This document shows, in pieces, positions 9,669 through 25,109 of a DNA stretch of 64,000 bases. The notes beneath the pieces were generated by a model. The model had not been told where the DNA came from. It did not search any database and worked only from the letters and a program-made list of their open reading frames with translations. Source of the stretch: Trichoplusia ni (taxonomy: Eukaryota > Arthropoda > Insecta > Lepidoptera > Noctuidae); NCBI RefSeq assembly GCF_003590095.1, contig NC_039483.1:16616001-16680000 (forward strand), in the 5' to 3' direction. The position numbers and the translations under genes were made by a program. How positions within the stretch are numbered: position 1 is the first letter of the stretch; every line of letters begins with the position of its first letter.

Positions 9669-12600
9669 GTGAGTACATTTAAAAACTTATTTAGATATAC
9701 CACAAAATTCATTAAAAAAAGCCACAGGCTTCATGACTGAAATCCAGAGAGCACCAGATAACTTTTTCAGTAGTAAACTAATGATCTTTATGTATGGAAT
9801 GCTTGACCTTGAATTGAATTATTCTTCACGTCAAATCACGTCATCTATTTTTGTTTTTGTTTGGAGTGCAGGCCTAAATTCATAACTTGTATAGTTTTTG
9901 TAATAACTTCATAAAGTTCTAATTTAGACAAGTTTTTTTTTGATCAATTAAAAATCTCATAAAATACACCTACCGAAATAAAAAATTCACACAAAACAAT
10001 GGCCCTAATTCTATGAAATTCAATCCCCACATGATATGGGAATACATTTCATACAACCGCCGAGATTATTAAAATGGTTTTGGAAGTCACACAACCCGGC
10101 CCGACAATCATTAATCACTTTTTATATGATACAAAAACGGATGACGATATACGTCATCTATCAAGTACCGAGGATAGACAAGATCCTGTAGCTAACAAAA
10201 AGAAATGCTACTAGAGAAGTGAAAGAAATAGTGCTTTCATAGATACATATTGTAACAATGATCTAAAAGAAATGATACGAGAAAATTAACGAACGGTATT
10301 TGACATCGTAGTACTTGGCTCGTTCTCACCAATGACAGAAAACATTTTTATTCATTTATATACCTGTACAAAAGAAAGAAAGAGAGCGAGAAAGAAAAAT
10401 ACATTTATTGGTTAGAATATAACACACAGAAAGATAAGAGTCATAAAAAAAAAACTAGCATCAATAGTCCACTGGTAATCGAGAATTAGGCAAGGCTGGG
10501 TACTTTAATGAATAAATGATGATGTACCGACTAGCATTACACAAATCAACATCAATATATTGTGAAGAATAACACAATCACCATTCACAATTTATATGAA
10601 AACATTTCCATAAACATTTACCCTTAATAATACAAAGTCAATAAATTCAGAAACATCAAAACATATCCGTCCCTTTGTACACTCATTTTGGTCAAATCAA
10701 AATTTTTCCTCGTTCCGTTTAAGGCACGGACACACATTTGACCTCCGACCTTAGTTCAGATGACAAGGGATTGACCCGCGTTCCAACCATGTGTTTGTCA
10801 TATTTCTTGATCCCACATCACGTGTGCATTGTATTGATCAAATTGCTCATTCGATTAAAATATTTGACGATCTGGATAATCGAATTGGTCGTCCAAAGAA
10901 ATGGCGAAATAGCTTTGATTGAAAAATCGAGATGTTTGTTGTTCGAATTATAGAAATGGTTCAATTGATAGATCCTTTGAAACTTCGCAAAAAGTCACAA
11001 CAGTAAACATTTCAATATAAAATACAAAAATCAAGCCGTTGTCTGGATACCCAATCTATTTTCGTAACGATTCTCTTTACCCAGCTCACGTTAATCTACC
11101 TTTTAATAAATATTTAATAGAACAAAATCTATCCTGTAACTAAGCCTTTATACATCAGGGTATGGTGAGAGGCCTTTTTCTCGTAATTTTTAATCAGCGG
11201 GTTATCACCGGGCTTAACTGACGACATCAAAGCAAATATTTCGGTTTCATAGTCAAGGTAATTGGGTGAAACGGTTGTTTATAAAATTTCTCGTGTTGTT
11301 TTTAATTATATTTTGGAAACGAAAATAGGCGATTTTGTATCAGATAAGGAGTTTATGTATATTGATGAGGTTCTGCGAAAATACTTTATTTGTTTTTAGA
11401 AAACAACCGATGAACTTCGGCAGGTTTGTGTTTCGATGAAAAGATGGATAATTAAAGCAAAACAATGACTTCTACTTATTTTTTTATTAAGAACAACAAC
11501 ATTAAACCGATATGCAATAAAAAATACTGATCTAAACTTGATGAAGTTTTATAGGATCAAATGACAGCTATTTCTCGTTAAATTATAAAATAATCGTTAA
11601 GGACCAGGTTGAAAAAACTTTACAAAAAAAAAGCAGTTTAAAAATTGGAATACAAGAACAAGGTGAACTTTTCTGCTTCAGTGCAGAACTTAAAGTTTTT
11701 TCTTTCTTCTGTTGCGAGCGAGTGCTAGACTGACTCATTTGTTTAATTAAATTATGTAAGACATAATGTTCGTAAGATTGTATTGATTCTTTGTTTTATA
11801 GTCTACAAAGTTTTCTTTAAATAAAATAATATATTTTTAGTTTAATTACGCAACTAATGTACATTATTATGCTTGTTACAAATATTTTTGTATGAAAGGT
11901 GTTTAAACAATCTTTCGAATATTATTGTATTTTGCTTCTAACTTCAGATATTAATCTAGCAACATTGGTATAGTGACGTGCAACTAGAGTCATTATTGTA
12001 ACGTTTTGAAAGTGCCTGGAAAACGGCCTTTTTAAAAAAAAACTTTGATTTGGTTTCATAACCGAAAAAACTGTACTTTGAATCTAATTTAGAACATATT
12101 CCAAAAATTACAATCTGAAAATCCAATAGTGTCCGTGCTAAGCTCTCTCCAACTATACAATGATTTGGCAATTTCGTTCAAGAGTTGCTTTTGAATATTC
12201 TCTTATATTGTGGACTGACTTGGCGAATTTAAAATAACAAATGCAATTTTGTTCAAGATTCCGTGCTCGGTTTTCAGAGTATTTTTTTCCGCTGCATTGC
12301 AATAACGCTTTATTTGTTTTGGATAACGCCTTTGTGAAATGGCAGTTATATTCTTGGGATTGTAGTGTTAGTTAAACCAGGTGTTTTGGAATTTATGTGT
12401 ATATCTTCTCTTCTCTATACATCTTTTACTGTTCCATTATTACTTACAGTCATGCCTGTTAATAGTTCCTTTACTCATGTAGGTATAATCACATACATTA
12501 TTTTAATGAGTTGATTATCTCTTTAATACTATTTTTGGCAAAAAAATATTTTGGAACTTGATCTCCCTTATCGTCCCTTAACGTCTTCTATGTCGCCATA

Positions 12601-15600
12601 ATACAAGATCCATCTGCATGGTTAAATAGAAGTACAACCTCCAGCATAAATAAATTGTCGCAAAATCTTCAGAGGTCGTTGACATGACTGTTTCTCATAT
12701 ACAAAATATCGAGGACGTGTAACCTACTTTGACCGACTGGACGACAAATGAGGCGGGTGGAGTGGTCTGGCGTGACCTATTTCAACATTAGGGAGAGGAC
12801 GCCAGTAATATGTAGAATAGAATACTTTCAAACGAAAGACACGGATTCTTGTAACTGTTTTATTTTTGAAAGATGCTTACAAAGGTAAAAGTTCAAAGAT
12901 GGTTTGTACGGTAATTTTATGTTTGCTTCCAAAAACCAAAAAAAAAAAAACAATACTAATGTAGAAAATGTTAGAAAGATATCAAAGAACAAGAAACATC
13001 TCGAAACTACAAAGTCTAGGTCTAACGAGACAATTAAATAGAAGCAAAATTTTTATCTCAACATTTTTTTTGCTCAGCAAAATCAAAAGTCTTGACATTA
13101 CGAAGCAAAATGAGGCACACTTTAACTGAATCTCTCGGTTTCTTAATTAAGATCCTCCACTGACACATTTTTGGGACAGGCGACAAAAGAGGGGGCCACA
13201 AAGGGCGATTTGTTTTGTCCCAGCTTATTTTTTTGGGTGGTAACACGTAAAAAATTGCAGGAGTCTTTAATAAGATGACCTCGCGTTGCGTCAACTGAAT
13301 TTAATTGTTTGACGCTGAGTTTTTTGACGAAATTTGCGGAACCATTTTAGGGGAAGTACTCGGGGTTAATTTGCGGGAAATTCAGAGCAAAATTTTTAAT
13401 TGAAGGTCTTGTTAGCATTTTGTATTTATGTATCGTTTCGTAAGAAATTATATCGTTTGATATTATTTTAGTTGTTATCGAGAGATCTTGATTATTAGAA
13501 TTCCTTAGCCAATGGGTTAACTCCAACTAATAAGACTCAGCTTTCTACTTTACTGTCCGACCATTTATGCTAGACTGTATCTCATGAGTTGTGATAGCAA
13601 CTGAAATTTTAATGTGTACTATTATTACAAGATATCAATCTGAAAAGAAATGCTTTTCATCTAAACACTCTGATCATTATTAACAGCCTCTCAGTCATAA
13701 TAGCCAATCTTTCTTCTACATCAACATTCATGGAATATGGTTTCCATTATAAAATACCTAAAAATACAAATAATAAATATTGGCCGACTCTTGATAAGCT
13801 TTTTACAACATTGTGCTGAGAAAGATGAATTGTGAATATCTAGAACAATTTGGATATTTGCCAAATGATGTTTAAATGAAAAACTCTTGGAATGAAACGG
13901 CATACATCAAACATAAAACATTACTGTTGAAAAAACTGACTTTCCCAAACATGGGATGAGCAAAGTTTTTTTTGGAAATCGGGTAATTAATTGCTTCCAA
14001 CCTCATTTTTATCCGGAGTATGCGAATGCAACAACGTTTTATTGTTTCTTAAAATAGACATGAAATATACAGCAGTGGTAGGCAAATACTAAAACGGTGA
14101 TGATGATAAAGCAAATCCCACAATGGTAATGTAAAAATTGAACAAAAGACAACGAATAGTCTTGTCCCTAATTTCCATAATAATAGGTTCTTAAAGGAAA
14201 CGTCTTACCTTAAAAAAATAAGACCTTAAAATAACTCAAACTGAGCAAACGTTTACAGGAACATGAATATAATTATCGGATCCTCTGGATTTTGCATTAA
14301 ACCATTCTTCATTCCGACACCAGTCGTTAGCATAAATTTCAAGAGATAAAAGGACATACATTTTGTACAATAATTTCGGATTTTTTCGGTAAAGTACTGC
14401 TAAAGGATTTGCCTTGGTTTTTGTCATTGGTCCTTCTATTGTTTCTATTTCACCTATCTCTGTCGTGTTTAATTCTTTTGTTCCCACTCCTACTGTCACT
14501 GCTCCATTTCACTTTGATGAGTCAGTCCATGTGAATATTTTTTATTCAAATCCTTTGAGTTTATTAACCTATAGCTTAAGATCAGAATTTGTTTTTGCAT
14601 CAAATATATTATCTTCTCCTTTAATAGCCTTTGTTTTACATTAAGAATTACAGCTTGGTATCAATATTATTTCAAGAACAATTTATTACCGCCGTTCATT
14701 ATTGTTTTATCGTAAAACATTGGCCTTTTGGGAAAGTGTCTTAATAAAGTACTTTGCCAACGTAAAGTCGTAAAAATTGCTCAATTGTATTTTGTTTTTA
14801 GTATCTTTTATTATCCAGTTTGACGACTTATTTTACTTGTTGTTTTGTTGAGTTATTATTTGTAATTTTGTGTGTGATGGTTGTTCATTGTATTGTTAAC
14901 AGCTCTGAACGTTGCTTTTTCTACTAAATTTGTTTGTTCTTTACAAATTTGAACTTTTTCTTGACGAATGACCAAATATTAGGTACATGTTGAAATCTGA
15001 TCAAGAAAGGTTTCTGTTTCTTCAAGGTATTAAAAAAAAACATTTTCTAATTAAAACGAACGTCTAAATATTAAAAAATCACCCCACCAATAGCTGCACT
15101 AACCACAAAAAGGTTTCAGTTAGGTTCTTGGAACAAAAATAATTTCTTCCATTTCTTGCTTGGGTATGACGGTGCTAGCTAATTAGTGAAGGCTTTAATT
15201 AAACATGAAAACCTAGGCGTTACAGCTCTACTCCAGGGCACCGCCGGGATTACAGCTAAAAGCTTCTAACTGCGGGAAGAAAGGTTTTTTAATGTGACTA
15301 CGGAAGATAGAATGTTGGATTAGGATTATCTTTGACAAAGTTTTATTCGTAACATTATTTGTTTCTGATATGACTTGGGATTAACATTAGTTAAAGGACA
15401 TCAATATTAGTCCTAAAAGAAGGGTATACTAAAAAAGCGAAATAGCAAATGAAAAAACTGTTTAATATTTTTTATCCCTGCAAAACATTCTTCTATGATA
15501 TACACTTAAAAAAGTATTTTATATGGAAACATTTAAGGTAAAATCAAGTACTTAATTAATTAATAGAGAATCAATAAAGTCATCACCAGGTAAATTTTCT

Positions 15601-16085
15601 CAAACATAAATTCAAACAGGTTGTCCTTCACTAAGTCAATACAAAACCTGACAAGACATGTAAAACCGTAATTCAAACTTTAACAACCATGCCTCAAGCT
15701 GCACCTTATACATAACACGATAGAGTATTCGATGTATTGTAAGTCATAAGTTATTATCTACTTAGTATTCTGCGGCAGTCGTAAGGGCCAGGCAAGCTTG
15801 TCGGTGGAACCAAGTGACCAATAATTTAACACCAAAGTAGTGGGTAAGAACCTTATGATTTTGTACCAAACTATAATTCATATCTGGGTCTATGTTAGGT
15901 TTTTGTTTTGAAATAAAGTAGTCCTTAATAAATTGACAGTGAAACTGCAAGGCGTTGGATGGTATTAGATGTAATTGTCTGTCAGAAAGTGTAACTTAGC
16001 AGGCAAACCTGTATAGAAGATGTTTGAATTGTTTGTATACTTCAAAGAAAAACCAGTTTTTATTTATAGAAGACTTAACCCTACT

Positions 16086-16180
16086 CCTAAGGCCCCGCTG
16101 TCTGTCACTCCGTCAGTCTGTCGCCAGGCTGCGTCTCATAGATAGTCGCTACGCTCATAATTAGATAGGCTGATTTTTTT
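16086..16180 (+). repeat. Degraded CTGTCCGTC-type lepidopteran repeat, copy 1
   Basis: It contains CCCCGCTGTCTGTCACTCCG, then ...GTCGCCAGGCTGCGTCTCAT and a degraded GATAGTCGCTA. This is the conserved core of an interspersed repeat I recall from many moth and butterfly genomes (CTGTCCGTC..CACCAGGCTGTATCTCATGA). At least five further loci occur in this window. Family assignment is from memory. Confidence 0.5.
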
Positions 16181-19100
16181 CATCACCCTCAGTGTCCTTT
16201 CATGTGACCGATTTTACAAATAATAGTTATGGAAATTAGTTAATTTCCTTGTATATTGAATGTAAGCTAATTAATTAATATGGGATCTGTTTAAACTCAT
16301 TTATTTCATTTTTGGGAAAATAAAAGAGGATTTTGCCTAGCCCTAAAATATTGAATAACATTTTTCTATAACCAGTTGACGTATTCTAATCGCTACACGG
16401 AAACTCTATTTCGAATTCTGAGGCATACTTAAAGGCAAAAGGTGTATACTTAAAGGGTTTCATTTCAAGGAACTGCTCATATACGGGTAATGTTTTCGGA
16501 TTTATGATTTAAAAGGAAAATATTTTTCGTGGAAATGTTGATCTAAAAAAAAAGATTTCGTTTATTTTCTAAACAGACTTTTTATAGTTCAATTTCTAGA
16601 TGTACCTTTGCTGAATAGCAATAATGTATTGACGATCTAATATGTTAAGCACATTTTATATTTATAAGGACTTATTTCAAAATAGGTATTTAGACCATTA
16701 CTAATTGAATGTAATTATACCTAACTGTTTATTTCGGCCACCACATGAATTTATAAACCGATCAAAAGATATGCGATATTCATCAATCTTTCATTAACTA
16801 AAGCCCTGATGACATATTAATAGCATTTTTAATACCAAAGATTCAGTGGCCCATTTCAATTGATAAATTTTAATCGAACTTTTTGCTAAATTACTTTTTA
16901 TATCGATAATCCTCTTAAATTTTATGTTCTTTTTCAAATTTTATGGAAGAACTGGCCACATTGAAACTTTTTGGGGAACAGAAATGTTTTTAAATTCCGC
17001 CCCAAATAAGTTTGGAAATGGAATTTCGTGAAAACCTTTTGCCTATTATACCCAATAACTGAGTAAATTGAAATTACTTAAGTGGTTCTAAACTTTTCAA
17101 TGTGATGTGATGCGAGAAATAGTTCTTATTTATTCAAATAATTTACTAATAATTGTAAGCACGGTTTTTATTAAAATTATATCAAAGCGGACGACATGAC
17201 GTCATCAAAATCTGCTAAAACATTCTACAAATTGAAAATGATAAATTTGTTTTTCTATGAGACTTGAAAGACTCATCAGAGATCAAGATCGTCGTAGCTT
17301 AAAGGTAACATAACCAACGCAACAGGCATATGCAAGACAAACTCCTAATAAAATTAATCCAAGCGAACTAAAAATCCAGTCTAACTTACCTTGGGGTAAG
17401 CCGCAATAACCCTCCTTCATTCTCAGATCACCATTAAAATGTTAATCCAAGAATTAACCCTAAAATATGCACTCATAAATTTCATTCTACTTTCACCTAA
17501 ATCCATAATAAAACTGGAACGCTATTACTGAGCTAACCGGCTGTCACATATTTACGATAATGAACTCAGACAGGGTTTTGTCAGTAAAATTATTTTGAAT
17601 GACACATATTTCCATAATGAGACGCAACAGATATTGTTTCGCGTCAAAAACAGGTGCCACTGATCATTTCGATCACTTTGTAAATGTTCAGAAGGTTCAC
17701 TTGACACTTTGTAATATTTGAACGGAATATAACACTTGACAATTTTGTAATATGACAGTATATTTTGTTAATTGTTAGTACTAGGAATAACTACTGGAAG
17801 AGAGTACATTGTATTTATAATTATCAAAATATTTTTGAAGATACGAATATTGTCGTTTATGTAGATTTAATTTTGGTATCTGATTAGCATCTTAACTTGA
17901 ATTGCTTTCAATGATGGTATATAAACGTTTTAAGAACAACAGCAAAATCACAAACACAAAAGATAGATCCAAAGTAACATACTGATCAAAAACCCGAAAC
18001 ATCTAAAACTATAAACCAACTAATACCATTCCTAACATTCCTATTTTACATTTAGTAGATTAACGCAAGTTATCGCGCCCAGTAGACCTTCCGTTAGCAT
18101 ATATTTTGTACAACGTGTCTAGAAGGCGATAATTCGCAGCTGCCTCACTGATTACTGAAATTTCGAAGATGGGTATTGGTTAAATTTGGTGTGTCACACT
18201 GTTCCCCACTGCTAGGGTTGTCTCGTAAAATTTTGATGAAAACAATTTTAATTAAATTGTGGTTCTGAATGAAGATTCTTTGATATTATTTGTAAGTGTA
18301 TTAAATCATTAGTTAAGGTAAAATGAGATACATAAACGACTATTTATGTAGTATTTTTTTGAAACTAGTATTGCGCATGTTGTCAAAATAAATATAGGTA
18401 ATGAATTTCAATTCAATTTTATATGTGAAATATCAAAATTTATATTTCGCTTTAATTTATTACAAAGTAACCATAAACAAGAAATTTCATCATTACTTAA
18501 CAATTCTAATTATAAACCGCTACCCACAAGAAAATTTTCTGTAGAGCTACGTAAAATCTGATAAATATTTCCAATACTAAAAGCAAAACTTTTCATAAGA
18601 GATTAATTCCAAGACTCGAGTTCCCAGTCTGTCTCAATTTGGATCATCCTAAACATTGAATTGAACGCTGATGATGAATTATTAAGTTGTAAATTTATTT
18701 TGACAAAGTAAGTCCGTCAAACGAATTTGCCACGGAATTATGTACGGATCTGCTTTCACAGCAATTATTTCTTTGTGTCGACTATTTCTTAATTGAAGCG
18801 AATTTGTACATACCTACTAATTAATGGGGAATGACTTCGCTTATATTGCCTTTATGACTCTCCCAGTTATTAGTTCAAACCACTCCTGTCAAGACAATAT
18901 GATCAGACACTGTCATGTTTAATAATGTGTGAACGAAAAAAAACGAAAAAAGGGTTGGTGAGGACAACACGAAACGTTTTCATTACTTATTTTGGCTGTC
19001 TCATTACTTCAAGCATTAGGTAAGCAATATCTAGAATGTTTTAATCACATTGTCTACAAAATTTTCATGAAGCATAAATGAGTCGGTAGAACAAAATACT

Positions 19101-22100
19101 TGTTAAGAATGTAAAACATTTTCATTAAACATACATAATTATACGAAGGACGGACTGAGGCATGGTTCGAGTTGAATTCCATTAACTAAAATATAGAAAT
19201 ATGAATTCTTATTTCTTTAAACTAAATTTCAAAGAAAAACAGATTGAGCAATTAATTTTTCAACACACGCAATGCTCTAAAACATTTAGTCGACTAGAAT
19301 TCATATGTAACGTAAGCTCATAATTCAAAAGACATTTTTTCCTTTGCAGCCGTGGTACGCTAATTATAAATGAATTAAACAAGCGCGTCAGAACAAAAAG
19401 TCTTTGCTCTCGGCTGTCACCGTATAACAAAGAGTCTGCAAAAGAGAATGTTTCAAGTCCCGCAAAGGAATAACTGACATTGTGATTTGAATGAAACAAA
19501 AATATGTATTTTAAAACCATTCTTGCTATAGATTGTCCCAATATTAGTATTGATGTAACTGAAGTGCGGCTAGCATTAATCTGAAATTCAAATAGAGGTT
19601 AGGCTGGAGTCGATGATTGACCGTTGTTTGAATGTATCCGAGGCTGAATTGCTAACAGCGGAGTATTCGATACGACCGCAGTCGATTGTGTATGAGTAAT
19701 AGAATTTCGTGCTTGTATGGTTTAAATAGAGATGAAGAATGCAGAAAATGAAGAATGACTAGGGTGATGACAATATGAAATCTCAAAAAGAACAAATAAA
19801 GAAGATAACAAAATATTTTTTTTCGAAACAGAATTCCCCCATCACTGCATGTTAATTTAAATTTATTGACGTGAAAAAAAGACACTAGAAAAGCAAGCAA
19901 TGAACTAGCGAACTGTCACTACCGACACTCTAAATTAAGATAGATCTTAAGAATTATTTTCTCTTTTTGTATTTTCTATTTTTGGAGTGTACGGCTTTTA
20001 AGTCTTTTTGCTAATTTGCGTCCAATATGAATTCCTCTTAGCGAGGCAGGATGTCTGAATGATTCACGAGCTTTGGTGACTAATTATAAAAGCGGGGTAA
20101 GCTTTGTGCCCTCTAAACTTGTAATATTATTTCTGTAGAATGCAAGTGTGTTTTAAAAGGAAATATATAAGCGGATAGACCGAGTTTCCGGAATTGTAGA
20201 ATTTGGATGTGCGCTTTATAAAGAAGATAAGGAATTATATCATTCTGAGAAGACTTATGAAAGAGTACTCTTATCAGACTTATTGAGTTCAACATTTATA
20301 CATTTCCTTTCAATAAATTTAATATTTATGTTGTCAAGAAAAACCCTATACAAAAGATACATGATTTTAAATACCTTCCTGTCTAGTATTCTAGTCGTTA
20401 TTGCTTCAAGTTTGAATTTTTTTACCTAAAAAGCGAAAGTAACATTTAATTTTCTTTTGTACAATTCTAATCAGGATTAATGTTCTGAATCATAACAATT
20501 AACATCACAGGACAAAAGAATCAGTCATTCCGAACAAAAGAAATATTTTCTAAAAATATTCTTCGTTTAACTCCAGTTCAGGTTGATTGTCATTGAAAAT
20601 TAAATTCTGTATTTCGTGCTATTATGGATCAGGCAGATTAAAAATTTTCTGTATAATTAACATCTTCTACGTACTATTCTGGTCTTATTACATAGACTTT
20701 TAATAATATCTAAACTTTTAATATGGCAATATTTTAATTTTTTTTTTTTACATACGCAAGTCTCGTTTTCTTTTTTATATTTTTTGGCTAGAATGTCCCA
20801 AAATTATGTCAAGTTAGGTCCTTTATTGTTACAGGATACAGACAAATTTCAATTTACCACTACAATTCACTTTGAATGTAATGGACCTTGAATTTGATAA
20901 ATACTTATTGTTTGGGAACTATTCCTTTTGGCGACAGGAAATTGTCGTTTCCTTTCCATTACAAAAACTTAAGATGACTCCCTCATCTCATAAAATTCGA
21001 CCTTCCTCAGCTTCGAACGAAAGTAATTGCTCACTTAGAGACCATTAAAGACAATATCTTATCTCTCATGTAAGTTAAAAGTTTAATGACCTAATAAAAT
21101 GATAAAATCTACTTAGTTTCTTTATTCTCTAAATCCTTCGCCACTGCTAGAGAAAATATGAAAGGAGGAACGAGCTAATTTGAAATTTTACGACCAGAAA
21201 GCTCTATTCATACATCATGCGTCATAATAGCAGAAAGAATTTTAAAGTACTGCGTTTTCAACTGAGAATTTAAGTTTTCAGGATTTTTGTAAACTTTTTA
21301 CTTTTTATAATAATTTATTGTAGTTGGCGTGAAGTTACGAGATTTTTATTAAATTATTTTAATATGGCGTGGATGTTTGCTTTCTAGGTTATTAAAACAT
21401 TCATTTTTCATCGCCCCTTTTGCTTTTCTCAGTTAGATGAAGTGTATTACAGTCCCCTGTTTCCTTTCATATTTTCATGAGTGCTAGTTGGAGTGCCACG
21501 CACCAACAAATTAATTATGTACAAGTAGGTACTTAGTATCACAGCAATGGGGAAAAATAATTAAAACTGAAAGTACTGGTGACGGGTATTGCGATGGATA
21601 TGTAACATACAGACATACAAAACACAGTGCGCCTACTAGGAGTTCTTGGAGCAGGACTGGTGTCGTTGTGGAAGTAAGACGGCGTAATAGTCTGTGCGTT
21701 ATTGCGTCTCGTTTTCACAACAATAGCAGCCCTGCTTCTAGCGTATAAACCGTATGTGCTATAATGCTTCGAGATGTTTTAGAAAAAAGTAAAAAAGTCT
21801 TAGTATTGGTGGGGATTGTGCCTTGAATGGAAGGACACGACTAACTTAGAAGTCTGAGAAAACAAAATGGTATTAATTTCTTTAGTGAACGTATTTGAAT
21901 CATTTAAAAGTCATAGTTAAAATGTTTTCAATGCTGTTGCACTATTAACTATAATAAAATGTTTTTCGCCATTATTAATGTTCTGCACAACATGATTATA
22001 GTTTGTAGCACCTAGCAACTGTTTTGTCTCACTTGCTAGTATCTAACAGGTTTGAAATTATACCTTATTCTATTGTTTTCAAAGATCATTTCCAATGAAG

Positions 22101-24293
22101 CAGAATCAGTTGCTTTACTGTAAATATAATTTATATACGGTAACTATATTAATGTTTTAAAACGAAACGGGTCTGAAGAAATATTAATTCCGTACAAATA
22201 ATTACCAAAATTTTAAGCACGTCATTTGAGACTACGTTTAGCAGCAGAAGTACCAAGGTTAACATGTACGTGAACGCTTCATAAACAAACGAGAAATTTA
22301 ATTAAAAAAGTAAAAGGTTACTCCCTGCGTGGGCAGGTGATACAAATTATGATCACATGGCCGCTTATTGCCGTTCCAAATCTTAATTGAAAAATGTTTT
22401 TTCTTCTTTTAGATACCTATTAAATATCTTAAAGTTTTTTTTTTGAAGGGAAGTTGAGATGAAACTACTAAGTAATTTTCCTAATCCTAGATTCTTAAAA
22501 ACAAAAACAAATTGTATTTGTCTTCAAATTATAACGGGTATTAATATTTTGTTTCACTTTTGACATTCATGGAAATGGCCCCCTTTTTTTGGTAGTATCA
22601 GAGTCTTAGTAACTATTGTAACTGACTCAGAACCACCCTGCAACTATTCCCAGGGTTCAGCCCGTGCGTGGTTACAATACAAAGGACTTGTTGGCATGAA
22701 TAAGTATTGGATGAAGCTTTTGTAACGCCAGTGAGGGTTTTTAATAGATACATACGTAGGTAAGTAGGTAGTTGTTTCGAAAATTATGTATAAAACTTAG
22801 ACACAAAATAAGGCCACTTAAAAATAATCATTTAATGAAGCCTATTTTATTCAACACTCGTGCTAAACTCAATTAAGCCTTGCCATAATAATCTGCGCAT
22901 GTTGTTACATAAACATGATCTTTAGCGTATCTAAAGGTCTAATAAAACTGTGAGTTTATTTGTACACTGTTTTGCCAGCTGAGGTTAACGAACTGTTATC
23001 GGGGTACAATTAAAGCGCCCTAAAAACATCATATTTAAAAATTGTTTTGCTTGACTTGGGTGCCCAAAAAAGGTCAAAAGGCAAAACGAAGACCCTCCCT
23101 TTCAGGGTAATTAACATAATTAATTTACTTTTGCTAAGATAACTGAGATTTTTAATAAGCTCTCGGCTGTAGACATGATATAAGTATTTTTATTGTTTTA
23201 AAGAATGTTATTGTGAATATGTGTGACAGTTTGTGTACTTAAAGCGACAAAGTCAGATATTTGTGTGTATTGAAAAAAAACTTTAACGTGACGAATTCAG
23301 AAAAATAAACCTAATAGTTATTCCACCAAAAATACATAAAATTAATGCTAAATCACCGCTCACTAACTAGCTGTTAGCTGAGCTGCTAGCTCGCCTAACC
23401 ATTTTAGCTCACCAAACCATGCCGAACCCATTTTGCCCCCTAAGAACTTCCAAGATTGTTAATTTTGAAAAAGTGTTGATCCAGGCCTACTTTACCATCC
23501 TGTAGCGTTTAATAACCTTATGAAGGTTTTCGAAATTAGCGCTGTCGTTAGTAACGAGCCTAATGACGCCTGAGACATAGGACCCTGAGATAATCACGAT
23601 TAGGAAACAAGTACGATTAGGTCTGTATTGATTAATGGGAATTTGATAAAGTGTTTCGAAGGATTATGTGACCGAAGGCAGTTTCTTTTTAGTATTAAGT
23701 ATATTATTATGTTAGAGAAAATTACTCGTTTGCATATATTCATATTTATGACCCGTGACGATCTATTGCAAGGGAATCTTAAATTGTATTTTCAACTATA
23801 AATATTTTTTTTACATTTTTTTGCAAAATTAGTACCTAAACAAGTTTTTCTCGCCGAACGAATGTCATGAAAAAAGTTCAAACAGCCATTTAAGAGTCAA
23901 GATACTAATTTAGCTTTATATGTTTACTAACAGGCACCAATTAAAAACTACTACAGTTTTCTATTATTTTAAGCTACCGAATGGAACAATAAAGAAAAAA
24001 CATTCGTTTATCAACGTAAACACATTTAAGTGTCAACAAAGAATAGACATTTGCGACTTTTCTTGTATCGCGTAAAGTAAGCATAAAAAATTTAACAAGA
24101 CAACTACTGTACGTCGAGTAAACTTCGGAAAGTTTCGCGTGACAAACAAAACGAAACAAGTTTCCGAAGGCAGTGGGGGACGAGAAACGAACTGAGAGCG
24201 GAAAACAAAAGGTTTTTGATTCTGAAAGCAATGCAGGCGAAGTATCTAGAGGTTATTGAACTTCCACTCGTATATTTTATATATAGCCAGCTT

Positions 24294-24432
24294 TAGATCC
24301 CACTGCTAAGCAAAGGCCTTCCCCTTGCTCTTCCGAACCTCTCTATCCTTTGCGATTTCTGTCCACGTGCGCCCGTCGTGTGATGATATTTGACTAGATC
24401 ATCACACCACCTTAGTCGCGGACGGCGTCGAG
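24294..24432 (-). mobile_element. Degenerate 3' end of an RTE-like retrotransposon
   Basis: Read on the minus strand, this translates with one frameshift and one stop to RRRPRLRWCDDLVKY, then WTEIAKDREVRKSKGKAFA*QWD. This parallels the C-terminus of the RTE protein at 2074-3390 (RPAARWTDDLKK, GWRSLGEAYVQQW). It is an old, dead fragment of a related but different family. No target-site duplication was identified. Confidence 0.65.
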
Positions 24433-24439
24433 TGGGTGA

Positions 24440-24595
24440 CGATTTCTGCAGAAATGCATTGTTTTGTAAAAATTTCAGCGTTTTTTAAGTGTATATAATA
24501 AACAAACGGACAGATAGAAATACGGACTGACAGCTTAGTCTCAGAAATAGCATTCTGTTTTTACCCTTTGGGACGCAAAATCTATCAGACTTTTT
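24440..24595 (-). repeat. CTGTCCGTC-type lepidopteran repeat, copy 2
   Basis: On the plus strand it shows AAATGCATTGTTTTGTAAAA, then ACGGACAGATAG and ACCCTTTGGGACG. These are the reverse-complement 3' landmarks of the family (ACGGACAGCGGAGTCTTAGT...ACCCTTTGGGTACGG, as I remember it). It is diverged. Confidence 0.5.
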
Positions 24596-25109
24596 TTAAA
24601 TACCCCATTGTTGTTGTCTTTATGTTGTGAAAAGTATAAGCTATGCTGTACCCAACCAGACAATTGAGAGAACAACCCGCTTTTTTCCTATCATTCACTC
24701 CAAAACATCAGCAAGAAGGTAAATAAAATTACCTACAGACTGTACCCGTCTGAAAGAGTCACGTCCCTCCATGGTAATGGATTACGTGATCCCGTCTCAT
24801 AGCTAAATTCTATAGACTCGAATAAACGGGGATTATAGAGCATGTCCCACTTTTAAAGTACGTATTGTTCAGCGGATTAATAAAGCGCCTAATGAAAGGA
24901 TACTTTTCTTTGTTTCGCCTTTGTTTTTGTTAAACTGTGCTTTTTGATTGAGTTTTTGTTTGTTTGAGTTCTTCTGTTTTATCTGTTAAGTTTAGATGTT
25001 GAAAGTGAGTTTGTTTAGTTAATTAATATTTTAATTATGTTATTTTTTGATCTGTCATGTCAAATATTTGTTACCGAATCAGAATCGACTTGATATAGTT
25101 TTTCCGTAA

